Below are positions 1-5,615 of a stretch of 11,016 nucleotides of DNA, one piece after another (the stretch's first letter is position 1; each line of letters opens with the position of its first letter). The DNA comes from DASQHM01 sp035632095. GTDB taxonomy: Bacteria > Pseudomonadota > Alphaproteobacteria > Ferrovibrionales > Ferrovibrionaceae. The position numbers and the translations under genes were made by a program. The notes beneath the pieces are model-generated. The model saw nothing but the letters and a program-made list of their open reading frames with translations, did no database searches and was not told the DNA's origin. The DNA is taken from contig DASQHM010000240.1 in NCBI GenBank assembly GCA_035632095.1, forward strand, positions 1 to 11,016, in the 5' to 3' direction.

Positions 1-288
1 GCGCCTGCGTCCGCCCATGTGAAGCGAACGGCGCAGGAAAGCTTCACGCCCGAAGCCTTCGTTCTGCGGCGCTCCATGCCCTGGACCGATGCGACCCGCG
101 CCGGCCTGGTGTTCGTCGCCTTCGGCCGGTCGTTCGACTCCTTCGAGGCGCAGTTGACCCGCATGAGCGGATTGGAGGACGGCGTAACCGATGCGTTGTT
201 CGGCTTCAGCCGTCCGGTCACCGGCGCCTATTTCTGGTGTCCCGCCATGCGCAACGGCCGGCTCGATCTCAGGCCGATCGGCGTCTGA
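1..288 (+). CDS. DyP-type heme peroxidase, C-terminal part (5' end outside window)
   Basis: The reading frame is open from base 1, so the gene begins upstream and only about 95 C-terminal residues are visible. They match the end of DyP-type peroxidases of the YfeX/class B kind: an S-A-H triplet at bases 10-18, then LRRSMPW, GLVFVAFGRSFDSFEAQL, a GLEDG stretch and the terminal FSRPVTGAYFWCP block. DyP peroxidases use heme and H2O2 to oxidise dyes, porphyrins or phenolics. By family comparison the His encoded at bases 16-18 should be the proximal heme ligand; this is inferred. The distal GxxDG motif lies outside the window. A GTG at 19 could be mistaken for the start, but homology runs through it. 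The DUF1194 gene starts 8 bp downstream, so the two are probably co-transcribed. Confidence 0.85.
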   Translation, partial: APASAHVKRTAQESFTPEAFVLRRSMPWTDATRAGLVFVAFGRSFDSFEAQLTRMSGLEDGVTDALFGFSRPVTGAYFWCPAMRNGRLDLRPIGV

Positions 289-296
289 GCGACGCC

Positions 297-1022
297 ATGC
301 GGCGTGCGATCTGCGCATTGATCGCTCTCGCCGGCGCGCTGGCACTGAGCGGCGGTGCCGTACGCGCCGCCGATGCCGTGACCGCGGCCATCGTGTTCGC
401 GGTCGACGTATCCGGCAGCGTCAACGCCGAACGCTATGAATTGCAGCGGGCGGGGATCGCCGAAATCTTCGAATCGGAGGGCGTGGAACACGTGATCGGC
501 GACGGCCTGGCGGTATCGGTGATGCAATGGTCCGACGGCCACGACGTGGTGATTCCCTGGACGATCCTGCGCACCCCGGACGATGCGCATGCCCTTGGCC
601 AACGCATGCGGACGACGCCGCGCTCGCCCGGCATCTCGACGGAGCTGTCGCTTGCGCTTTTCGCCGCGGCGGACCTCCTTGCCGCCTGCCCGTGCGATGC
701 CAAGAAATACATCATCGACGTTTCGGGCGACGGTCCGAACAACGGCCCCGTGTCGACCTATCTCGCCCGCGACCAGGTGATCGCCCGCGGCATCCGCATC
801 AACGGACTTCCCATCGTGACGCCGCAAGAGCCCGAATTGGCGCAGTGGTACCGGGACAATGTAATCGGCGGCTACGGCGCCTTCGTCGTGATCGCCCACG
901 GCTATGAGGATTTCGCCCGCGCCATGCGCCGCAAGTTTCTGACCGAGGTGGCCGGCCCGCCGAATGTGCTGCGCGAGCGGACGAGCGTCGCAGCAGTCTT
1001 GCCCAACCCCTCACCCCATTGA
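297..1022 (+). CDS. DUF1194 family secreted von Willebrand A-like protein
   Basis: A 241-residue protein. Residues 1-25 form a signal peptide (MRR, a hydrophobic Ala/Leu core, an A-V-R-A cleavage region), so it is probably exported to the periplasm. The rest is a vWA-like fold with a recognisable metal-binding (MIDAS) set: DVSGS at 37-41, Thr115 in ISTELS, and DVSGDGPNN at 141-149, all typical of DUF1194. No biochemical role is established for the family; metal-dependent protein binding is the inference. CPC at 131-133 could form a disulfide. The usual family ending is near RRKFLTEVAG (211-220). The last ~20 residues are an extension, and the final ones (VLPNPSPH) are encoded by a palindromic repeat that also supplies the stop. 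ATG 297 is chosen because it places the signal peptide correctly; an in-frame extension to 237 would overlap the peroxidase gene. The ribosome binding site is weak, so translational coupling to the upstream gene is likely. Confidence 0.85.
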   Translation: MRRAICALIALAGALALSGGAVRAADAVTAAIVFAVDVSGSVNAERYELQRAGIAEIFESEGVEHVIGDGLAVSVMQWSDGHDVVIPWTILRTPDDAHALGQRMRTTPRSPGISTELSLALFAAADLLAACPCDAKKYIIDVSGDGPNNGPVSTYLARDQVIARGIRINGLPIVTPQEPELAQWYRDNVIGGYGAFVVIAHGYEDFARAMRRKFLTEVAGPPNVLRERTSVAAVLPNPSPH

Positions 1023-1066
1023 CGCGGTTGCCCCCGCGTCAATACCTCTCCCGCAAGGGGAGAAGG
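998..1066. repeat. Alphaproteobacterial palindromic intergenic repeat; likely bidirectional terminator
   Basis: The segment has the CCCTCACCC ... CTCTCCCGCAAGGGGAGA architecture of a dispersed intergenic repeat seen in many alphaproteobacteria. It holds two hairpins. The first pairs ATTGACGCGG (1018-1027) with CCGCGTCAAT (1034-1043) around a 6-nt loop. The second pairs TCTCCC (1047-1052) with GGGAGA (1058-1063) around GCAAG. It sits exactly between two convergent genes (DUF1194 stop at 1022, CoA-transferase stop at 1081), so it can plausibly end transcription from both sides, although there is no T-run. Its left end lies inside the DUF1194 reading frame and encodes the last residues of that protein. 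Assignment to the repeat family is from memory of its consensus. Confidence 0.7.
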
Positions 1067-1080
1067 CAAGCGGCGCGTCC

Positions 1081-2265
1081 CTAGATCACGCCCTTCTCGC
1101 GCAGCTTCGCGATTTCGGCGGCGTCGTAACCGAGTTCGGTCATGATGCGCTCGGTGTGCTCGCCGAGCACCGGCGCGCGGCGGCGGATGGCGCCCGGCGT
1201 TTCCGACAGCCAGACCGGCATCTTGGCGACCGGCGCCGGACGCGGCAGGCCAGGATAGTCGACCGGCTGGAAGAACTGCATGGCCTGGATGTGCGGATCG
1301 TCGAGGGTCTCCTGGGGCTTCAACACCGGGCCCGCCGGAATCATCGCCTTGCCGAGAATCTCCAGCGCCTCCGCCGTGGTGCGCTCGGCGCACCAGCGGC
1401 CCATGCGCTCGCTGATGATCTCGCCGTTGTCGCCGCGCGAGATATCGTCCTTGAAGCGCGGATCGGTCAGCCAGTGGTCTTCCCCCATCAGCCTGACCCA
1501 GCGCTTGAACAGCGGCGCGCCGATCACCAGCGCGACGATCCAGCCGTCCTTGGTGCGGAACAGATCGCTCGGCGCAGAAGTCTGGCCGCGGTTGCCGGTC
1601 GGCTCCCGGTTGATCTGAATGACGCCCTGCTCGATCAGCATGGCGTTGGTCAATGTCACGGCGGTCGCCAGCAAGGCGCCTTCCACCCGCTGGCCCTTGC
1701 CGGTCTGCTTCTTCGCCATGAGCGCCAGCAACGTGCCGAAGGCGGTGTGCAGCGCGGTGCCGAAATCGACCCAGGCGACCGCGGCGCGATAGGGCTTCCC
1801 GGGCTCGCCGGTCATGTAGACGGAACCCGACATGACCTGGCCGATTGTGTCGAAGCCGACGCGGTCGCTGTACGGCCCGCCGCGGCCGTACGCCGAGACG
1901 GTCGTCAAGATGATGTCCGGTTTGACGGCTTTCAGGCTGTCGTAGTCGAGCTTCATGGCGTCGAGCGTCTGCGGCGGCAGATTGGCGATCACGACATCTG
2001 CGGTCTTGACCAGCTTGCGCACGATCTCCTGGCCCTCGGGCGTCATGGGATCGAGGGTCATGGAAAGCTTGTTGCGGTTCATCTGCAGGAACATGGCGCC
2101 CTCGCCGCCCGATCCCACCGGCGCGACGAACCGGTCCTCGCTGCCCTCGCGCTTTTCGATGCGGATCACCTCGGCGCCGTGCTCGGCCAGCAACGCCGCG
2201 CAATACGGCCCGGCGATATACCGCCCAAAATCGAGCACCCGAACGCCTTCAAGAACGCCTGCCAC
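1081..2265 (-). CDS. CaiB/BaiF family (class III) CoA-transferase
   Basis: A 394-residue protein, the usual length for class III CoA-transferases (formyl-CoA transferase, CaiB, alpha-methylacyl-CoA racemase group). The N-terminus GVRVLDFGRYIAGPYCAALL is the classic start of the family. AEVIRIEK (31-38), the N-R-N-K-LSMTLD stretch (63-72), VVIANLPPQTLDAMKLDY and the SAYGRGGPY block follow. Asp167 in AWVDFG aligns with the catalytic aspartate of the family (Asp169 in formyl-CoA transferase), followed by the expected ALMAKKQTGKGQ segment. It moves CoA between carboxylic acids, or racemises acyl-CoAs; the substrate cannot be read from the sequence. The start is GTG at 2265, with AAGGGGG eight bases upstream; no ATG fits better. 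The MFS exporter gene lies 74 bp upstream on the same strand. A longer open frame continues upstream but only overlaps the exporter in the wrong frame. Confidence 0.93.
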   Translation of the reverse strand: MAGVLEGVRVLDFGRYIAGPYCAALLAEHGAEVIRIEKREGSEDRFVAPVGSGGEGAMFLQMNRNKLSMTLDPMTPEGQEIVRKLVKTADVVIANLPPQTLDAMKLDYDSLKAVKPDIILTTVSAYGRGGPYSDRVGFDTIGQVMSGSVYMTGEPGKPYRAAVAWVDFGTALHTAFGTLLALMAKKQTGKGQRVEGALLATAVTLTNAMLIEQGVIQINREPTGNRGQTSAPSDLFRTKDGWIVALVIGAPLFKRWVRLMGEDHWLTDPRFKDDISRGDNGEIISERMGRWCAERTTAEALEILGKAMIPAGPVLKPQETLDDPHIQAMQFFQPVDYPGLPRPAPVAKMPVWLSETPGAIRRRAPVLGEHTERIMTELGYDAAEIAKLREKGVI

Positions 2266-2295
2266 GGAAATTTCCCCCTTGAGTCCCGACACACT

Positions 2296-2324
2296 AGGAT
2301 CGGAAGTTGCGCACGCGCCGTCAA
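2296..2324 (-). promoter_or_regulatory. Possible sigma-70-type promoter for the CoA-transferase gene
   Basis: On the minus strand TTGACG (2324-2319) is followed after 17 bases by GATCCT (2301-2296), about 30 bases before the GTG start. The -35 hexamer is close to consensus; the -10 is poor (3 of 6). If real, the CoA-transferase can be transcribed apart from the upstream exporter gene. Confidence 0.3.
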
Positions 2325-2339
2325 CCGCCCCGAAACCGG

Positions 2340-3845
2340 CTAAGCGCGCTTCTGCGCGATATTGACCGGATTGAGGCCCTTCGGCAGCCAGAGCACCAGC
2401 GCGACGACGATCAGGCCGAGGGCGCCGGCCATGACATAGACTTCGTGCAGGGCATCCGCCATTGCCGACGTCAGCGTCCGCAGCGTGGCGAAGTCGATCA
2501 GCGAGCGCTGGCCCGGCTCCATCAGTTGATTCACCGCGCCCATCATGCCGGCGGCATGGACGTGCAAGCCGTGATTGACCACGGCGCCGAACAAGGCTGC
2601 GCCGAAGGACATGCCGACCAGGCGCATGAAGATGGTGGAAGACGTGGCGACGCCGCGTTGGCCCCAATCGACGCTGGCTTGCGCCGCCACCATGAACGTG
2701 GTGGTGCTGAAGCCCATGCCGAGGCCGATGAGAAATGCGCCGACGCCCGCGAATACCGGTCCGCGCTCGGGCACGAGCAGGGTCAGCACGCCGGCGCCGC
2801 AGGTGAGCATCACCGCCCCGATCATGGCGACCGATCGATAGGAGGTCACCGTCATCAAGCGGCCGCCGATGGTGCTGGCGATCGGCCAGCCGAACGACAT
2901 CACCGCAAGCGCAAAACCTGCCACGGTCGGCGTGCGGCCCATGATGCCTTGGACGTAGACCGGCAGAAATCCCGTGACGCCCATCATCAAGGCGCCGGCG
3001 ACGAGCGAACCCGCTGCGCCGACCGAGATGACGCGATTGCCGAACAGGGCAAGCGGCAGGATCGGTTCGGCGGCGAATTGCTCGCGCACAACGAAGGCGG
3101 CGAGCGATGCCAAGGCCAGCGCGGACAACGCCGCGAGGGAGAGCGGATCGAGCGCGCTCGATTGAATGAGCGCGAGCATCAGCGTGGATGTGCCCAAGGC
3201 CAGCAGTGCTGCGCCTGCGAAGTCGATGCGGCGGCGCTGGGAACGCGGCCGTTCGCGCAGATAGAGCTGCAGGATGGCGAGCGCGGCGATGCCGATCGGC
3301 AGATTGATCCAGAATACGAAGCGCCAGCTCAGTTGCTGCACCAGGAATGCGCCGGCCGCCGGCCCCACCACCGACGATATGCCCCAGACGCTCGAGATGT
3401 AGCCTTGCACGCGGCCGCGGTCGGCCGGTGCGTAGATGTCGCCGACGATGGTCGAAACCACCGGCTGGATGGCGCCGGCGCCGAGACCCTGCAAGGCGCG
3501 AAACGCGATCAGTCCGAGCATGGAGCCCGCCAACCCGCAAAGCGCCGAGCCGAGCAGAAACAGCCCGGCGCCGAACAGCAGCACCGGCTGTCGCCCGAAC
3601 ATATCGGACATCTTGCCGTAGAGCGGAATGGTCACCGCCTGGGTCAGCAGGTAGATGGCATAGACCCAGCTGAAATGCGTAAAGCCGCCGAGCACCGCGA
3701 CGATGGTCGGCATAGCGGTGGCGACGATGGTGCTCTCGATCGCCGCCATGAACATGGCGAGCATGCAGGCGAACAGGATCAGGGGGCGATGCGGTGCGGG
3801 CGTGTCCGCTTGCGGCGGCGCAGCCATATGACGCGGATCGTTCAC
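2340..3845 (-). CDS. MFS transporter, DHA2 (EmrB/QacA-like, 14-TM) drug efflux family
   Basis: A 501-residue inner-membrane protein with many hydrophobic segments, the length typical of 14-helix DHA2 proton-coupled exporters. Visible landmarks: TM1 with IESTIVATAMPTI (about 36-48), where Glu replaces the more common Asp; motif A, GKMSDMFGRQPV (77-88); R-ALQGLGAG (116-124); antiporter motif C, GISSVVGPAAGAF (155-167); and WRFVFWINLPIG (174-185). These exporters expel lipophilic drugs or metabolites. No HlyD/EmrA-type partner or regulator gene is adjacent, so the substrate is unknown. The start is taken as GTG 3845; an in-frame ATG at 3827 is an equally reasonable alternative, since neither has a clear ribosome binding site. 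The gene is divergent from the flagellar operon at 4006 and lies 74 bp upstream of the CoA-transferase gene on the same strand, with which it may be co-transcribed. Confidence 0.93.
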   Translation of the reverse strand: MNDPRHMAAPPQADTPAPHRPLILFACMLAMFMAAIESTIVATAMPTIVAVLGGFTHFSWVYAIYLLTQAVTIPLYGKMSDMFGRQPVLLFGAGLFLLGSALCGLAGSMLGLIAFRALQGLGAGAIQPVVSTIVGDIYAPADRGRVQGYISSVWGISSVVGPAAGAFLVQQLSWRFVFWINLPIGIAALAILQLYLRERPRSQRRRIDFAGAALLALGTSTLMLALIQSSALDPLSLAALSALALASLAAFVVREQFAAEPILPLALFGNRVISVGAAGSLVAGALMMGVTGFLPVYVQGIMGRTPTVAGFALAVMSFGWPIASTIGGRLMTVTSYRSVAMIGAVMLTCGAGVLTLLVPERGPVFAGVGAFLIGLGMGFSTTTFMVAAQASVDWGQRGVATSSTIFMRLVGMSFGAALFGAVVNHGLHVHAAGMMGAVNQLMEPGQRSLIDFATLRTLTSAMADALHEVYVMAGALGLIVVALVLWLPKGLNPVNIAQKRA

Positions 3846-4005
3846 GGCGGGTCGTTAGCCTAAAGGTCTGACGGGAGGTCCGAATCGGCCGGGACCGGGA
3901 CCTTATCATGGCGCGCCGAAGCGTTCCCGGTAAGCCTTTGTTAAGCATGACGGCCCGACACTGCCCGGGTACCAAAGCGGGCGACGGTGTCGCGAGGCAT
4001 TCGTT
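3846..4005. promoter_or_regulatory. Divergent intergenic regulatory region (MFS exporter / flagellar operon)
   Basis: This 160-bp gap between divergently transcribed genes must hold promoters for both. It contains a 7-bp inverted repeat, ACCGGGA (3894-3900) and TCCCGGT (3925-3931), 24 bp apart, with the 8-bp palindrome GGCGCGCC (3910-3917) near its centre. Its right arm overlaps a CtrA-type box at 3930-3944. No convincing -10/-35 or sigma-54 (GG-N10-GC) promoter was found. A ribosome binding site GAGG (3994-3997) lies 8 bases before ATG 4006. Confidence 0.5.
3930..3944 (+). promoter_or_regulatory. CtrA-type binding site upstream of the fhlB-fliO-fliP operon (one mismatch)
   Basis: GTAAGCCTTTGTTAA fits TTAA-N7-TTAA with one mismatch in the first half-site. 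It ends 61 bases before the first start codon of the operon. It continues with GC, as does the perfect box in front of cheY, so the two sites share the TTAAGC half on the plus strand. CtrA is the response regulator that controls flagellar genes in many alphaproteobacteria. Binding is inferred from sequence only. Confidence 0.55.
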
Positions 4006-4257
4006 ATGGAACAGCGGCCGTTGAAGCCTTTGATGGCGAGCCCGGACGGGCCGCTTAGTCCCGTGGCCCGGCAAATGCTCCGGATCGCGGAAGAGCGCGG
4101 CGTTGCGGTGGATGACCTGGCCGATCTCGCGAAGGTCGTTGCCGCGCTTGATGTGGACAGCCCGATTCCGCTCGATGCGCTGGCCGCGGTCAGCGAAATT
4201 CTCGTCTATCTGTTCCAGGCCGATGCAAGCCTGACGCAAAGCGGAGATGCCCCATGA
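4006..4257 (+). CDS. FhlB-like protein: stand-alone FlhB C-terminal domain homologue
   Basis: An 83-residue soluble protein. From about residue 20 it reads like the C-terminal cytoplasmic domain of FlhB, the export substrate-specificity switch of the flagellar type III apparatus: QMLRIAEERGVAV corresponds to the FlhB stretch I-x-E-I-A-R-E-H-G-V-P, and SPIPLDALAAVSEILVYLF to its E-I-P-E-x-L-Y-x-A-V-A-E-V-L-A-Y-V-Y ending. The membrane part, the NPTH autocleavage site and the preceding beta strands are absent, so it cannot be a full FlhB. Such proteins are known as FhlB or FlhB-like and are thought to work beside or in place of the cleaved FlhB tail. It is the first gene of the fliO-fliP operon, has a good GAGG ribosome binding site 8 bases upstream, and its stop overlaps the next start (ATGA). 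Confidence 0.7.
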   Translation: MEQRPLKPLMASPDGPLSPVARQMLRIAEERGVAVDDLADLAKVVAALDVDSPIPLDALAAVSEILVYLFQADASLTQSGDAP

Positions 4258-4541
4258 TCCAAGCGCCCGATATCGCCCGCGCCCTCGACGACGTGGTGTC
4301 GGAAGTGGCCCGGGCCGGCGTGGCGCTGGCCGACGGCCGCGCGGTGGAGATCGGCGATCTGCCGGATCGCGTCGCGCCGATCTGCCAGGCGATCGCCGCC
4401 CTGCCGAAGGATCAAGCCGTCGGCTATGCGCCGGTCGTGCGCTCGCTCATGGAGAAGCTCGACGCGCTGACCGGGGGCCTGCGCCAACGCCGGGATGCGT
4501 TGCGGCAGAAGCTCGCCGACCGCGGCGTCGAACCGTCCTGA
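4254..4541 (+). CDS. Unrecognised 95-residue protein in the fliO-fliP operon
   Basis: I do not recognise this family. The protein is short, soluble (no signal peptide or membrane segment) and looks mostly helical: an N-terminal helix around DIARALDDVVSEVARAGVAL, a middle helix at about 38-50, and a long C-terminal helix of about 35 residues (VVRSLMEKLDALTGGLRQRRDALRQKLADRG) with heptad-like hydrophobic spacing. Small all-helical proteins of this shape in flagellar operons are often export chaperones (FlgN or FliT type), so that is a candidate role, but it is inferred from size, shape and position only. The start overlaps the stop of the FhlB-like gene (ATGA), with GGAG (4243-4246) seven bases upstream, which makes translation real and coupled. 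fliO begins 15 bp after its stop. Confidence 0.75.
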   Translation: MIQAPDIARALDDVVSEVARAGVALADGRAVEIGDLPDRVAPICQAIAALPKDQAVGYAPVVRSLMEKLDALTGGLRQRRDALRQKLADRGVEPS

Positions 4542-4556
4542 CCGGCGCGCAGTTTC

Positions 4557-4850
4557 ATGGATCTCGAACAATATTTGCGCTTCGTCGGCGCGTTCATCCT
4601 GGTTCTGGCCCTGATCGGGCTAGTAGCCTGGGTCGGACGCCGCTTCGGGTTGATGCCGCGCGCCGGCAACGCCCAATCGGGGCGCAGGCTGCAAGTGGTC
4701 GAGGTGGCGCCCGTGGATGCGCGGCGGCGGCTGGTTCTGATCCGGCGCGACGACGTCGAACACCTGCTGCTGCTCGGCCAAGGCGCCGACGTGGTGATCG
4801 AAAGCGGCGTTCGCACCAATGTCAGCCGCAGCCGGGAGGACGCCGCGTGA
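4557..4850 (+). CDS. fliO: Flagellar biosynthetic protein FliO
   Basis: A 97-residue protein with a single membrane segment at about 8-27 (LRFVGAFILVLALIGLVAWV) and a small cytoplasmic domain carrying the FliO signature: RRLQVVEVAPVDARRRLVLI, then R-R-D-D-V-E-H-L-L-L-L-G and the final DVVIESGV. FliO is a membrane scaffold that helps assemble the FliP ring of the flagellar type III export gate. It directly precedes fliP, as in many flagellar clusters, and overlaps it by four bases (GTGA). The ATG at 4557 has only a weak ribosome binding site, so translation may depend on read-through from the preceding gene. Confidence 0.93.
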   Translation: MDLEQYLRFVGAFILVLALIGLVAWVGRRFGLMPRAGNAQSGRRLQVVEVAPVDARRRLVLIRRDDVEHLLLLGQGADVVIESGVRTNVSRSREDAA

Positions 4851-5593
4851 GCCGTCGTAGGATTCTGTTTTCGCTCGGAGCGCTGCTGGCGTTGGCGGTC
4901 GCCGTTTTGGCCCTGCCCGCGGCGGCGCAGACCTTCAGTCTCGACCTGAACGACGGCGGCGCGTTGACCAGCCGCATCGTCCAGCTTGTCGCGCTGCTGA
5001 CCGTGCTGTCGCTGGCGCCGTCGATCCTGGTGGTGGTGACTTCGTTCACCCGCATCGTCATCGTGCTGTCGCTCCTGCGCAGCGCCATCGGCGTGCAAAC
5101 GGCGCCGCCGAACGTGGTGCTGATCAGCCTGGCGCTGTTCTTGACCGCGTTCATCATGACGCCGACCTTCGAGCAATCGTACAAGGACGGCATCCAACCG
5201 CTGGTCGAACAGAAAATCGACGAGCAGACGGCCTTCGACCGCACCGTCGCGCCGGTGCACGCCTTCATGCGCTCTCATGTGCGCGAAAGCGATCTGAAGC
5301 TGTTCATGGACATGGGCAAGATCGAGCCGGTGGCCACCCCGGCCGACATACCGCTGCGCGCGCTCATTCCGGCGTTCATGATCAGCGAGTTGAAGCGCGC
5401 CTTCGAGATCGGCTTTCTGATCTTCGTACCGTTCATCGTCATCGACATGGTGGTGGCTTCGCTGCTCATGTCCATGGGCATGATGATGCTGCCGCCGGCC
5501 ATGCTGTCGCTGCCGTTCAAGCTGATCTTTTTCGTGCTGGTGGACGGCTGGAGCCTGATCGCAGGCTCGCTGGTGCGCAGCTTCGGCACGTGA
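4847..5593 (+). CDS. fliP: Flagellar type III export gate protein FliP
   Basis: A 248-residue inner-membrane protein, the normal length for FliP. Residues 1-27 form the N-terminal signal peptide characteristic of FliP (MSRRR, a hydrophobic run, PAAA before Gln28). Two diagnostic segments are intact: IPAFMISELKRAFEIGF (174-190) and LPPAMLSLPFKL to VDGW (215-235). The methionine-rich loop M208-M214 (MSMGMMM) corresponds to the gasket that closes the export channel in known FliPQR structures. FliP forms the pore with FliQ and FliR, which are not in this window. The start is GTG 4847: GGGAGG (4834-4839) lies seven bases upstream and the codon overlaps the fliO stop, which shows tight coupling. 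The open frame continues upstream to 4247, but that part is out-of-frame shadow. The gene is last in its operon and converges on the minus-strand motor operon 22 bp away. Confidence 0.97.
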   Translation: MSRRRILFSLGALLALAVAVLALPAAAQTFSLDLNDGGALTSRIVQLVALLTVLSLAPSILVVVTSFTRIVIVLSLLRSAIGVQTAPPNVVLISLALFLTAFIMTPTFEQSYKDGIQPLVEQKIDEQTAFDRTVAPVHAFMRSHVRESDLKLFMDMGKIEPVATPADIPLRALIPAFMISELKRAFEIGFLIFVPFIVIDMVVASLLMSMGMMMLPPAMLSLPFKLIFFVLVDGWSLIAGSLVRSFGT

Positions 5594-5595
5594 GC

Positions 5596-5611
5596 GGACG
5601 AACCGCCGTCC
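5596..5611. terminator. Small hairpin between convergent fliP and TPR-protein genes
   Basis: GGACG (5596-5600) and CGTCC (5607-5611) can pair around a 6-nt loop inside the 22-bp gap between two convergent stop codons. Location suits a bidirectional terminator, but the stem is only five pairs and no T-run follows on either strand, so it is weak. Confidence 0.25.
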
Positions 5612-5615
5612 CTGG

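Noticed and set aside
2307..3863. A 518-codon plus-strand open frame opposite the MFS exporter.
   Set aside because: His/Arg/Gln-rich composition without any domain; an antisense shadow of a high-GC gene.
1081..4239. A 1052-codon open frame on the minus strand continuous with the CoA-transferase, suggesting a giant fusion.
   Set aside because: Upstream of 2265 it is an out-of-frame, Arg/His/Ala-rich reading of the exporter gene. The real exporter frame shows full MFS motifs, and the CoA-transferase has its own GTG and ribosome binding site.
4247..4846. A 200-codon N-terminal extension of FliP.
   Set aside because: It overlaps three genes in other frames, and FliP has a normal signal peptide and ribosome binding site at 4847.
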